64,000 bases of DNA from Chytriomyces cf. hyalinus JEL632 (Eukaryota > Chytridiomycota > Chytridiomycetes > Chytridiales > Chytriomycetaceae), in assembly GCA_025435555.1 (NCBI GenBank), contig JAIWWG010000021.1, forward strand, positions 310,001 to 374,000. The letters are read 5' to 3'. Both the position numbers and the translations under genes were made by a program. Numbering within the stretch: position 1 is the first letter of the stretch; the number at the start of each line of letters is the position of its first letter. The notes beneath the pieces were generated by a model. That model was not told the origin of the DNA and made no database searches. It was given only the letters and a program-made list of their open reading frames with translations. Shown piece after piece: positions 46,473-55,657 of this stretch.

Positions 46473-48958
46473 TCACACGATCCGTTTAATCATGTCAAAC
46501 CGCTCCAAACCATCCAATTTCTCGTCTTTTTGAACAAACAGAATCTCAACATTCCCATTGGACTTCAGGGGTCCCCTGTTTGTAAATGCTTCCGATTTCG
46601 ATCCGTTTCCTTTTGCTGCATCTTTCGGCTTGGCTGGGTAAACGACATAACCAGCATCGATAACCAGCGGGGAGCTAGGTCTGCGTCCGGCTCTAAATTT
46701 TGTTGGAGTACTGGGAACTGTGGGAGCAGGGGCGGTTGATGCAGTAGCAGATGCAGTTGTTGGTACCGTTGTTGCCTCTGCAGCTGAACTGGAAGTCCAA
46801 TGCGCGCATTTTCGAGCTCCATATCGAATAAGACTGAACCCAATCATAACCTTGATTGTAAAGAGTCTGTAAAAGATAAGGTTCGACATTAGAAGAAGCA
46901 GCATATTCAGCAGAGAAATCACTTACATGACGTATCCAGTCGCAAAAAGAGCAAAGCATTGCGCGACAGCTCCAATTCGATCCCAACCCCACTGCACAGC
47001 TTCCGTATCAGCAAAGAAACTGACTCCAACGCGCTCAAAACATTTCCCAACATCCGAAAACATAAACTCATCATCCAATTGCATCGATACGCCACGGACA
47101 CATGCACCGACTCCACCCATCACCGCATAATACCCACGCGGGAGATTCCAATCTAAATTCCAGGGCATCCGCGCACAAATCCCGCCACTCTCCTCATGCA
47201 CACACAACATCTTTCCAGACTCTCGAAACACTCGCACAACAAGACACGCTACAGGAAGCGTGACTAAACCGATCCGCCGTGCAACAGTTGTACTTCGCCC
47301 CGCTGGATTCGCATGATTCGGGTTATACACGCCATGCGCATCTGCCATTAAATCGCGCGCAAGTGTCTGGCGATACTTTTTGTACACGGCGTGAGGCTTC
47401 ATGTTGTTGAATTTGGTCATGAAGCCATGTTTGATCCAGTCAATTAAGAATTCGGTTGCGAGGATGTAAATGGCTGGCGTGAGGATAATGTTGATGAGGT
47501 TGATTGTTTCTGAATCGGGCGCGAATTGAGACGCGTCTGCGAATAATTGCGCAGGTAATGAAGAGAGTGATGCGAGAAGCGATTGATCTGATTGAAATGC
47601 AGAATAGGCATTTGAAATCAAGGCGGAAACAATTGCGAGTGTTGCCGTTGCTGCGTTTGGAACGGCGACGCTGAAAAATTGAACAATGGAATGCGTGTTT
47701 GCTGCCGTGAACTCAATGTAATTCCGCAGGCAAATGATGACCAGAAATATTGATAACTGGAACCGCTCCACAATGTCTGAGAATCAAAAACATCAGTACT
47801 TGCTCCTTCACCGATTCTCTGGGCACATACCTCCGCATGAGAGCTGGAACAGAAATTCGCGATCATATTTTTTAAAAACAAACGCTTTGATTTCGTAAAA
47901 CTGATTTCCCAGAATCAAACTGAAGAGCGTATTGGACTTGCTGTTGAATGCAATGTTGAGCGCAATCACATGATAGAACAGCAACAGGCTATGGCAGAAT
48001 AGGTAAATAAGCGCGAGTCCAAAGTGAGTTACGCGATTGATGCGACGGACACTTAAAACTTGGATGGGTGCTTCGGAGGTGCCTTGAAAAAGGCTGTCGA
48101 GGATATCATGGCCTAAACTTGAGAGCAAGCTGTTCCCAATCTACAAGGAATTTGCATTGTTAGTCGTGCCAATATACTTGTTCCGAGACAGTGGATCACC
48201 TCGAGCATGTTATACAAGACATACAGCTTGATGTGGGATTGCCCGCGAACAGAGTGATAGATTCGACTGCCATCAATATGCTCCATAAAAAAGCAGCAAA
48301 TGACAATGAGAAGGCCTTTCATGAGGTCGCATTTTTGGGAAGCTGAAAGCTTTCGTTGCCTGGTGCAAAAGTAGTTTCGTTCAGTTCGTTTCAACTGGTT
48401 TCACGTTCACACAACCAAACACACAGACCTCGCAAATAGGGCCATGCATATTCGAACAGGAAGGATGGTGAAAATGTACAGCAAAGAGTCGAGGCAGATT
48501 GCGAAACCGAATCCCATGAGCTTTTCGAGTTCATACGGCACCGTGAAAAAATGTTCTACCAGTTCCTTTTTGGTTGAGGCGTTGTTGTAGGGAGCTGGCA
48601 TGTCGGACCAGTATTCCGGACTTTGAATTTGGCCCTTGAAGAATTTGGTGAAGCGGAACCGGTTGATGATCTTTACGGTGACAGTTGGAGGTGGATCGGG
48701 CTGTGGTATAGGGCTCTGGATGACTGGGTCTGCTGAATGCAATACAGAAGGTGGTTTCGACTCCTCGAGAACTGACGGCATGTGATCTGCTATTGACTGG
48801 GTTGCTCGTTTCAGGTTGTTCGCTTCTCCCTCGCGCAGTTCCATTGACTGAAGGATCGCGGCAGTATTTGGTATCGCTCTGATCTCGTCAGTAGTCGCAG
48901 TCGTTGGCGGTTCGGCAGCAGCAGGAACGTCTCCACTTTGAAATGCCGATGTCACCAT
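46473..48958 (-). CDS. TAPT1/Emp65-family membrane protein
   Basis: A multi-pass membrane protein. Yeast Emp65 works with Slp1 in protecting soluble ER proteins; animal TAPT1 is linked to ciliary basal bodies. The start at 48958 opens a disordered N-terminus of about 120 residues. The family core begins with KLMGFGFAICLDSLLYIFTI and LPVRICMALFAR. After an intron comes SQKCDLMKGLLIVICCFF, then LYVLYNMLE|IGNSLLSSLGHDILD, DREFLFQLSCGDIVERFQLS and LVIICLRNYIEF, all in the order of the family. The C-terminus after the last helix is Ala/Thr/Pro-rich, ending LDGLERFDMIKRIV. At least five short introns. It is 44 nt from ALG13, divergent, and its stop is 100 nt from the Dicer start. Confidence 0.9.
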
Positions 48959-49002
48959 TGGCTCTTGGATGAGTTTAAATATTTACGAAACAGTAAAATA
49001 AA
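48959..49002. promoter_or_regulatory. 44-nt divergent intergenic region between TAPT1 and ALG13
   Basis: The full space between the two start codons. AT-rich, with TTTAAATATTTA in the middle, which could act as a TATA-like element in either direction. Confidence 0.5.
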
Positions 49003-49550
49003 ATGAGCGTTTTTGTGACAGTGGGAACGACGCAGTTTGACGCGCTTGTCGAAGCAGTCACCAGCAAAGCGTTCATTGCTCGAATCGCAGCAAGCGGAAT
49101 CACACAACTGACCGTGCAGCACGGAACATCTGAACCACAGAACAATATCATGGAGAATACCCCACTGCGACTGACGCTCTTTGACTACTCACAGTCACTG
49201 CATGAGGTGAATCTGGCGTTCGTTCTCTTCGAAATACACGCAGCTTACACCTTTCCGAATCCCTCACATCTCTTACCTCTATCCCTCCATCCCTCTGCTG
49301 CCAGCACATGTCCACTGCATCCATCGTCATATCACACGCAGGAGCCGGATCGCTCCTCGAGTGCCTACGACTCAAGAAATGCACGATCGCAGTTCCCAAC
49401 GCAACCCTGATGCACAATCACCAGGCACAGCTTGCAGACCGCATGCATCAAGACAAGCTGGTGGTCTCTTGCATCTGCGATCCGGATTCGCTTGCTGACT
49501 TGATTGTGGACAGGAATAAGAACGTGTTGTCGCAGCTGGATCCAGGTTAG
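49003..49550 (+). CDS. ALG13, UDP-GlcNAc transferase catalytic subunit
   Basis: With the membrane partner Alg14 it adds the second GlcNAc to dolichol-linked oligosaccharide on the cytosolic face of the ER. Exon 1 starts MSVFVTVGTTQFDALVEAV, the glycosyltransferase family 28 N-terminal glycine-containing motif, and ends SQSLHE at 49206. The intron (GTGAAT...CCAG) is about 105 nt. Exon 2 contains VISHAGAGSLLECLRLKK and LMHNHQAQLADRM, the UDP-GlcNAc-binding signature of the family. Ends LSQLDPG. About 147 residues, a normal stand-alone fungal length. Some 15-20 residues usual before VISHAGAG are short here, so the splice site may be slightly off. Confidence 0.88.
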
Positions 49551-50105
49551 CGACCCCTCCCCTTTGATTTTAATTCTGTCTCAACGAAGTTTATATTTGA
49601 TGCGATGCACCGGCGGGAAACAGGCGCGTGGGATAGAGACAGGGATCCTCTCGCTGGCTCCAGGAACGTCATGCGAGTGTTGGAAAAACTTGTTCAGTAA
49701 ATTGAAATGCATTGGCTCTGAAATAGTTCGGCCTGTTTGCTCTTGTCTGCGTTGAGACGAGGATAACTTACAGATACGCACCAAGTCCAAACGATGCCTT
49801 CATTCGTTATACAACCAGTTTCTAAAGAGTATGAGTAGGCGGCGACAACTTGACGGTTGGAGCCGGGCCAGATGTGCTTGATCACTGACTGTTCTGACAC
49901 GCAATTTTCAGAGCAGCAATAATGGTATACGAATGAGTTCATGCGGGAAAGCTGGGATGTCCCCCATTTGATGACTCGTTTTATTGGGGCTGAAGGTAGT
50001 TTACTGCAGCTTAATACTGGGCACTAGGAAGTGTGCTGTGTATCCAGCGTGCGCGGACAAAGCTGTTGCTGCACTTCCACGTCAGATAAATAAGCGTGAT
50101 TTGAA
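49551..50105. other. Intergenic region; possible small minus-strand ORF
   Basis: Between ALG13 and the esterase. A minus-strand frame (49942-49694, MNSFVYHYCCSENC...) of 82 codons has four Cys and many aromatic residues. It has no signal peptide of its own and no homologue I recognise, so I do not call it a gene. Nothing else is evident. Confidence 0.3.
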
Positions 50106-51476
50106 ATGCGGAAAAACTCTGCTTCAAAACCACCTCAAATGATCCCGTACCCCGGCCCACACGCTGTCGGCATCGCACGCGTTGAAACCACAGCAACAGA
50201 CAAGAAACTCGGCGTCCTAGGATGCATGTTTTACCCGAGCCCCGCTCAAACTGCGACAAAATCAAAGTGGCTCATCGGCCCCACCGGCTTCTACGCCCGT
50301 GGGTTCGGGGCATACATTGGTGCGCCACAGTTTCTATCCAACACATTGCTCACATGGCTGCTTGGGGCTGTTACGATCGACGCGTGTGTGGAGTCGCAGG
50401 CTCGTGATGCTGCAAAGATGCCTGTCGCTGTTTTTAGCCATGGACTTGGTGGTAATCAGACGACGTACTCAGATTTGTGTGGAACGTTTGCTTCACGGGG
50501 CTTCCTTGTGTTGTCCATCGAGCATCGGTGAGGGAAATCTTCTCACTCATGGTCCCGATCCCACTTATCACTTTGTCAACTAGGGATCGCTCTGCTTCGG
50601 TTTCGGCGAAATCAAACTACACTGAAAAGATTGATTGTAAGAAACCTCAACGCTCTTGCTTGTTTCCTTCCGAAAACACTTTGTAAGCTGATCATGCAAA
50701 TCCGACCATTCCAGATCAAAAACCTCCAAAAGACGAGGAGGAGTCACGCCAATTCCGATCCAGTCAGGTCGAACAACGAGTATCCGAAGTCAGCGAAGGC
50801 TTCCAACTGCTAAGAGACCTGAACGATGGTAAACAGGTCGAGAACCTGCTGGGCACATCTCTGCCTGACTTGAAGGGCCGCATCGATTTGGATAACTCTG
50901 TCATGATTGGCCACAGTTTCGGCGGCGTGACTGCAATCTCGGTTCTTCAGCAACCAAACAATCCCTTCATGTGAGTCGCGCTGTTTCAGTTTTTCAAAAT
51001 TTGCTCATCCTTTATCGACCACCCCCAGCGCTGGTATTGTTCTGGATCCGTGGATGTTTGCGCTTTCCAGCAGAGAACCTGTAAAAGTGCCCGTACTCTC
51101 TATTCAATCCGAAACGTTCCACTGGCGTAAAAACATTACCGCATTCCGTGAAATCTGGGATAAATCCACAACGCCACCAAATCGCCCATCAAACACATTC
51201 ACAGTCCTCTACAACACCAAGCATCAAGATGTGTCAGATTTGCTCAGCATTGCTCCATCGTTCCTAAAGAACACTATCGGTCTTGGAAAGTTGGATGCAA
51301 AAGTTGTTTACGACGCGTACGATAAAATGTGCAGTGGGTTTTTGAAAAAGGTTCTGGATGGGCGCAGCAAACTTGCGGACGAGATTGTGGTTGGGGATGT
51401 GGATGCTGCTTTGGTGGTGAAGGACGAGGCGGCGTTCGAGTTTTTAGACACGATCATGGCGCCAGCGAAAGTGTAG
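50106..51476 (+). CDS. Platelet-activating factor acetylhydrolase-like (PAF-AH II/plasma type) esterase
   Basis: A serine esterase that removes short or oxidised acyl chains from phospholipids; no direct substrate evidence here. Exon 1 has YPGPHAVGIARVE, then LGCMFYPS and VFSHGLGGNQTTYSDLC, the family's oxyanion loop. After two short introns (IEHR|DRSAS and KID|YQKPPKDEEE) comes VMIGHSFGGVTAISVL with the nucleophile Ser in GHSFGG near 50915. LDPWMFAL near 51045 holds the catalytic Asp. NTKHQDVSDLL near 51225 holds the catalytic His. No signal peptide is visible, which fits the intracellular type II enzymes rather than the plasma form. Four introns, all under about 90 nt. Confidence 0.9.
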
Positions 51477-52098
51477 TCTTTTATTTTTATTTTTTCTCGT
51501 GACTTGCTTTATTCCGTGATATTATTGTGCTGCATCTTGTTTGATAAGTACGGGATGTGTCTTTGCGACTCTGCGTGGGCGTCTGAAAAACACTGGGCAC
51601 AGTAAAAAACGTCATCTCAAATGTGCGACTTGAACCAGAGATGGTGCAATAAAAACTGCGGGAGCAGATGCGTGCGACAATTTGGTTACCCAAAAGAAGA
51701 CATGGCGCCCTTGTTGAAAAACGCAAATTTTTTATCAACTTTTAAATGGTGTTTGCCAGCAAATATATCGGAACAATGCTCCGAACTCCGGATGCGATTC
51801 AGGAAGGATTCGAAGAAAGGGAATGGTGGACAGCGGGTGGTGAGAGGAGCTCACCAAAGAAAAAAGAAAAAAAGAAAAGGTGCTTTGGAAGTTGTTTCAC
51901 ACACGACCACATTTCGTCCAGTGAGTAGCGAACTCTAAATCGCATCTTCATACGGTCCACCGTCAATAAGCAGGACGGTGCTGGTCAAGTCCTGAGCAAC
52001 GTGGTATGTAGCGAGCAGGGGAAGAAAGAATGGCAAGGATCAGCGCGCATATCTGACTGTATTTTTTACCAGAATAAATACTATTCTTTTTTTTACAG
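51477..52098. other. Intergenic/decayed region before the Crinkler-like gene
   Basis: Contains repeat copy 1 (51600-51850) and an A-rich tract near 51865. Short plus-strand ORFs cross it, but none is convincing. The first exon of the Crinkler-like gene may lie here but I could not place it. Confidence 0.45.
51600..51850. repeat. Diverged direct repeat flanking the Crinkler-like gene, copy 1
   Basis: Matches 53804-53995 in the same orientation and order: CAGTAAAAAA, ATCTCAAA, GATGCGTGCGACAATTT (copy 2 has C for one T), a TTCAGGAAG block, and GAGAGGAGC at the end. Copy 1 is about 60 nt longer in the middle. Confidence 0.65.
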
Positions 52099-53797
52099 TT
52101 CTCATTATTGCAGACGCACGCTTCCTCAACGTCAAGTGCAAGACACTTCCGGTCGCTGAACTCAAGGTCATTGGCATAACACGGTTGGGTGGACTCACGT
52201 TGGCTATAAAGGACTTCTTCTCTCTCGGTTGTGGTTGCGGCCTGATCCACCTCTACGACAAGAACAACAATCGAATCGCGACGTGGGCTCAGTTCAGCAA
52301 GCTTCCTGCTGAATACTTCACAGAGGATGGTAGTTTCCTCACCGTTCGGACGTCTCCACCACCATCGATGGAAGCGAGCAACGTTTCAGAGTTGGCAGCA
52401 ATAAATACGACGGAGGATGCTCCAAAAAAGCAGCACATCGAAGATTATCTGGATTCTAATATGACTGCTCGGTTTCAAGCCTTCAACACTGCGCAGGTCG
52501 TGGATGGCTGTATCGTCTCGCCGGGACAAGCACTTCTGCCATATCCATTGGAGAACTTTCGAAAGCTCTGTGTCCGAACTTGCTACAAAGACGTCTTTGA
52601 TCTGCTTGTTGAGAAAGATAAGAGTGGCTTGGAATTGTTTGCAATCACGGGAACTCCAGGAACCAAAAAGTCGCACTTCTTCATCTACATTTTGTATCGC
52701 TTGCTCAAGCACCAGTCCAGGCGTCCCTCACAGTCTCGCCCAAGCCCTTTAAAATCAAAAAGAGTTGTCCACCAAACCAGGAGCCGCCGCTACTGCTTTG
52801 ACTTGGACAATCAAACTGTTTTTGAAGTCACCAAATGGGACGCGAAGAATTTAGTTCGTCTCTCTGAAACGCTGTACATCATCAGCGGACGTAATTCTCG
52901 AGCCCTTCCCAATTCTTGTGTTACCCTGTTCACTGCGTCTCCTGGGTCGGAAGTATACGATCAATTTAGAAAACACGTTCGGTTACTCCGAGCTGATAGT
53001 ATGTCGCCAAAGTTGTTATTTGGATTTGCCGATTGCCGATTTCCATGATCGACTGCGTAGATATGGTGGAAGCGCCGAATACATCTTCAATTGCTTTCGT
53101 GATGACCTGGAAACAGCTTTGGCGGATCCAGATGCTGCAACACGTGTTCAAAATTATAGAATATGCACAGAATCGTATGCGGGATTGCATTTGCTGCTTC
53201 ACATGATTCCATCTGCAGATGGCCAGTACAAGTACAGTCACGCTGCGTTGGCTTCGAGATATGTCGGCGAGCAACTCTGGAAGAATCACTCGGAACAAAT
53301 TGTGGCGAATCTTCAACAAATGATTTCCAACGGTCCATTCGAAATATGGCGCCGTTTGTTTGAGATACGGTCACGGTGCTTTCTGCTCGGGTGGAATTAA
53401 ACTCAAATGTCGAAACTTGGCGACTGGCGCGGTTTCCGAACTGACAGTGGATAAGCTTGATGGCGCCCGAGTTCTTCTTGGACGGGACCTTTTGCCAAGC
53501 TGGCCAATTTTGCAGTATCATCAACGTTCAGATGATGACACTTTCCCGGCAATTGACGCATTGAGTCCACAGGGAATGTTTCAGTTTACTGTGGGGAATG
53601 ATCATCGGCCGCAAGACGTCGAGGTTTTGAACCGTCTGTGTGCCTTGTACGACAAACCAAAATTGTACTTTGTGGTGCCGCCACTTGATTTCAAGAACCT
53701 TGTGGAACAAAAATACTTGCAAGCGAAAGGGTGGGGTGATGTGGTGCCAATCGAAAATCTGGAGCAGTATGTCGTTGAGCTGCCTTTTTCGCAGTGA
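52099..53797 (+). pseudogene. Crinkler (CRN)-family effector-like gene, frameshifted
   Basis: CRN proteins are modular effector-like proteins of oomycetes, chytrids and some other fungi. Sequence after the acceptor at 52098 has the ubiquitin-like header region (IHLYDKNNNRIATW, then LTVRTSPPPS near 52350). It then has the linker LPYPLENFRKLCVRTCYKDV and a P-loop NTPase region GTPGTKKSHFFIYILYRLL near 52650. The Walker A glycine before the lysine is replaced by Lys, so nucleotide binding is doubtful. Downstream come RRYCFDLD and YDQFRK, then the frame changes near 52,975 and again near 53,365, each by about one base. The third frame keeps CRN-like sequence to a stop at 53797. No start codon or first exon could be placed. 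The two shifts could be real decay or assembly errors; I see no introns that would explain them. The repaired protein is deliberately not written. Confidence 0.72.
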
Positions 53798-53803
53798 CTG
53801 AAG

Positions 53804-53995
53804 CAGTAAAAAAGAGCCATCTCAAACGCGTGATCTTGGATTGAGAATATGCCACACGAATTCAGGAACCGATGCGCGCGACAATTTTCACAACGCAAAA
53901 TTATATCAAACGGTTTTTGGTATTTGTCAGTTAAATGATATCAAAAAAGACAGTTTCAGGAAGAAGCTTGGAGGGAAGCGGGTTTTGAGAGGAGC
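53804..53995. repeat. Diverged direct repeat flanking the Crinkler-like gene, copy 2
   Basis: Partner of 51600-51850, starting 7 nt after the Crinkler stop. Its last 40 nt are also the final codons of the F-box/LRR gene on the other strand. Confidence 0.65.
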
Positions 53996-55249
53996 ATTTC
54001 TAACTCTCTGGATTCCTCGACGACAAACAGTTTCTGCAAATGCGCGGGAATGTTGGCGCATTTGCACAGATTCAAAGCCCTCAACGCGTGTCCTTTCATC
54101 TCAGCAATTGCATCCACAACTTCCAGAGTCACCCACGCACATCCGCTTAAATCTAAATTCAGCAGCCTTGGACACGATCGCAGCAATGTCAAGATGGAAT
54201 CTGCGGCTGAAACAAATACCCGTTTCAGGCTGGCATCTGGAACGTCCAGCAGCATGCTTTGATATTGATCCAATTCGGGAAAATACGTGTCTGGTTCCAA
54301 GGCACTGTGCGCCAAATTCAAACTTTTGAGATTGGGGCATGTTCTTGAGAGGTGGATGAGCGACCCGGCGGTGACCTTCTTGGGCGGGTTGTGTAAGACG
54401 GGAAGCATCCATTCAGCTGTTGATGTATCCCTGTTGGACAGACCAAACCTTTGGAAACGATGGTGCAGATATTGCTGAAGCCCTTGCAGCCATTGCAGTT
54501 CATCCTGATCCTCCTGAGTGGTAATGGAATCTTCAAACTGATCGCTGAAGATTGAGCGCCTGCCCTCCAGTACTGTGAGGCCCTCGTTGGCTGTAATCAA
54601 TTCGCGAAGACGCCTCCAATTCGGAAAACGCACATGTGCCATTGCTTGAGAAATAGGCAAATTTCTGTCCGCGTGCAAGCATCCGTAGTACTTATCGGTA
54701 AAACTGCCCGATAAATCCACCACCTTGTTTGATCACACGTGAGTTGGTTTCAACAACAGTGAGGCTTTAACGAGCGCCCGTCGTCACCTGAACAAAGCTT
54801 CCAACACCATCACCGAGACTGGTGCTCCCTCTCTCGCCCGCCAGCAGCAGAAAGACGAACTGGGCCCAAGACAGCGTCGAGTGCGGCTTGACAACCCTGG
54901 ATGTTTTAAAGCACTGAATCAGATATTATCTGTCATTTATGGTTGTTCCCGCACAAACCGGTGCAAAACGCGGCGACCCGCCCGAACAAAGTGGGCGTTG
55001 ACGGCGCAGATGTCTTTGAGATCGCACTGATTGGTTCCCGCGTCTGTTTATGTTCGTGCGAGTTTTGGTATTTAAACTATTGAACAACGAAGATGCGCTT
55101 AAGGTTGCTGTTTGTGGTGGCTTGCGTGGGTGGTTGTGCAGAAACGGAGAGGAAGCGCACTCACACTCGATGATGCGTGTAAGGATCTCGAGAGGGAGAG
55201 AAGATATGCTGATGCAGTCGGTGGTGGCGGTGGTTGAGTCTGAGGGCAT
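53956..55249 (-). CDS. F-box/leucine-rich repeat protein
   Basis: Likely substrate receptor of an SCF ubiquitin ligase; the target is unknown. From ATG 55249 (MPSDSTTATT) exon 1 reaches the F-box start ISSLPLEILTRIIE. An intron (GTGAGT...ACAG) restores the F-box as NQCDLKDICAVNAHFVRAGR, RVLHRFV. A further intron of uncertain ends leads to the LRR exon (about 54723-53956), with TCPNLKSLNLAHSALEP and SCPRLLNLDLSGCAWVT and HALRALNLCKCANIP, typical Cys-containing LRRs. It ends SLQASS inside a direct-repeat copy shared with sequence near 51.8 kb. About 370 residues with few LRRs, so it may be shortened. The stretch 54,725-54,930 is treated as intron but is open in more than one frame. Confidence 0.7.
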
Positions 55250-55657
55250 GACTGGCGTTGATGCTGGATGGTTTGGTGGCTGCTTGTTCAGTTTATTCAA
55301 AGCTGTTCAAAACAAATGTTCAACGAATCTTCACTCGCTGCGAAGTTTAAACCTCCCATCTACACCGTTTGCAGCGCCGTCTTTCGCTTCAATGAACGGT
55401 TAAAAGTCAATGTTGTGCCTGCGAAAGATGGCCCTTCCCACGCATGTGCGCCATCCCGGTTCCTGGGACTCCCCTTCCTCTCGCTATTATCAGACCGAGT
55501 GTGTGTGAGCACTGTATACACACATCTCCTATTTAAAACGTACGCGAATAAAACGGGCGTTGGGAATCGCGTTTTCCCGTTTGCTAAACTCACTGGAATA
55601 TTGTTGAACAGGGACGCAAGAAATTAACAATCGCGGAGACAAAAGCAAAAGCAAGCC
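55250..55657. other. Divergent intergenic region, F-box/LRR to surface protein
   Basis: It holds both 5' regions and a TATTTAAAA element near 55530. A first exon with the signal peptide expected for the downstream surface protein might be hidden here, but I could not identify one. Confidence 0.4.

Noticed and set aside
49694-49942. Minus-strand 82-codon Cys-containing ORF in the ALG13-esterase gap
   Set aside because: No signal peptide, no homology, and the only intron that could extend it would be about 25 nt, too short.
51621-51938. Plus-strand ORF MCDLNQRWCNKNC... as a small Cys-rich secreted protein
   Set aside because: No signal peptide; it lies in a diverged repeat whose second copy does not keep the frame.
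54725-54930. Plus-strand frame rich in Arg/Gln opposite the F-box gene as a separate small gene
   Set aside because: No start or stop context to support it; better explained as intron of the F-box/LRR gene.
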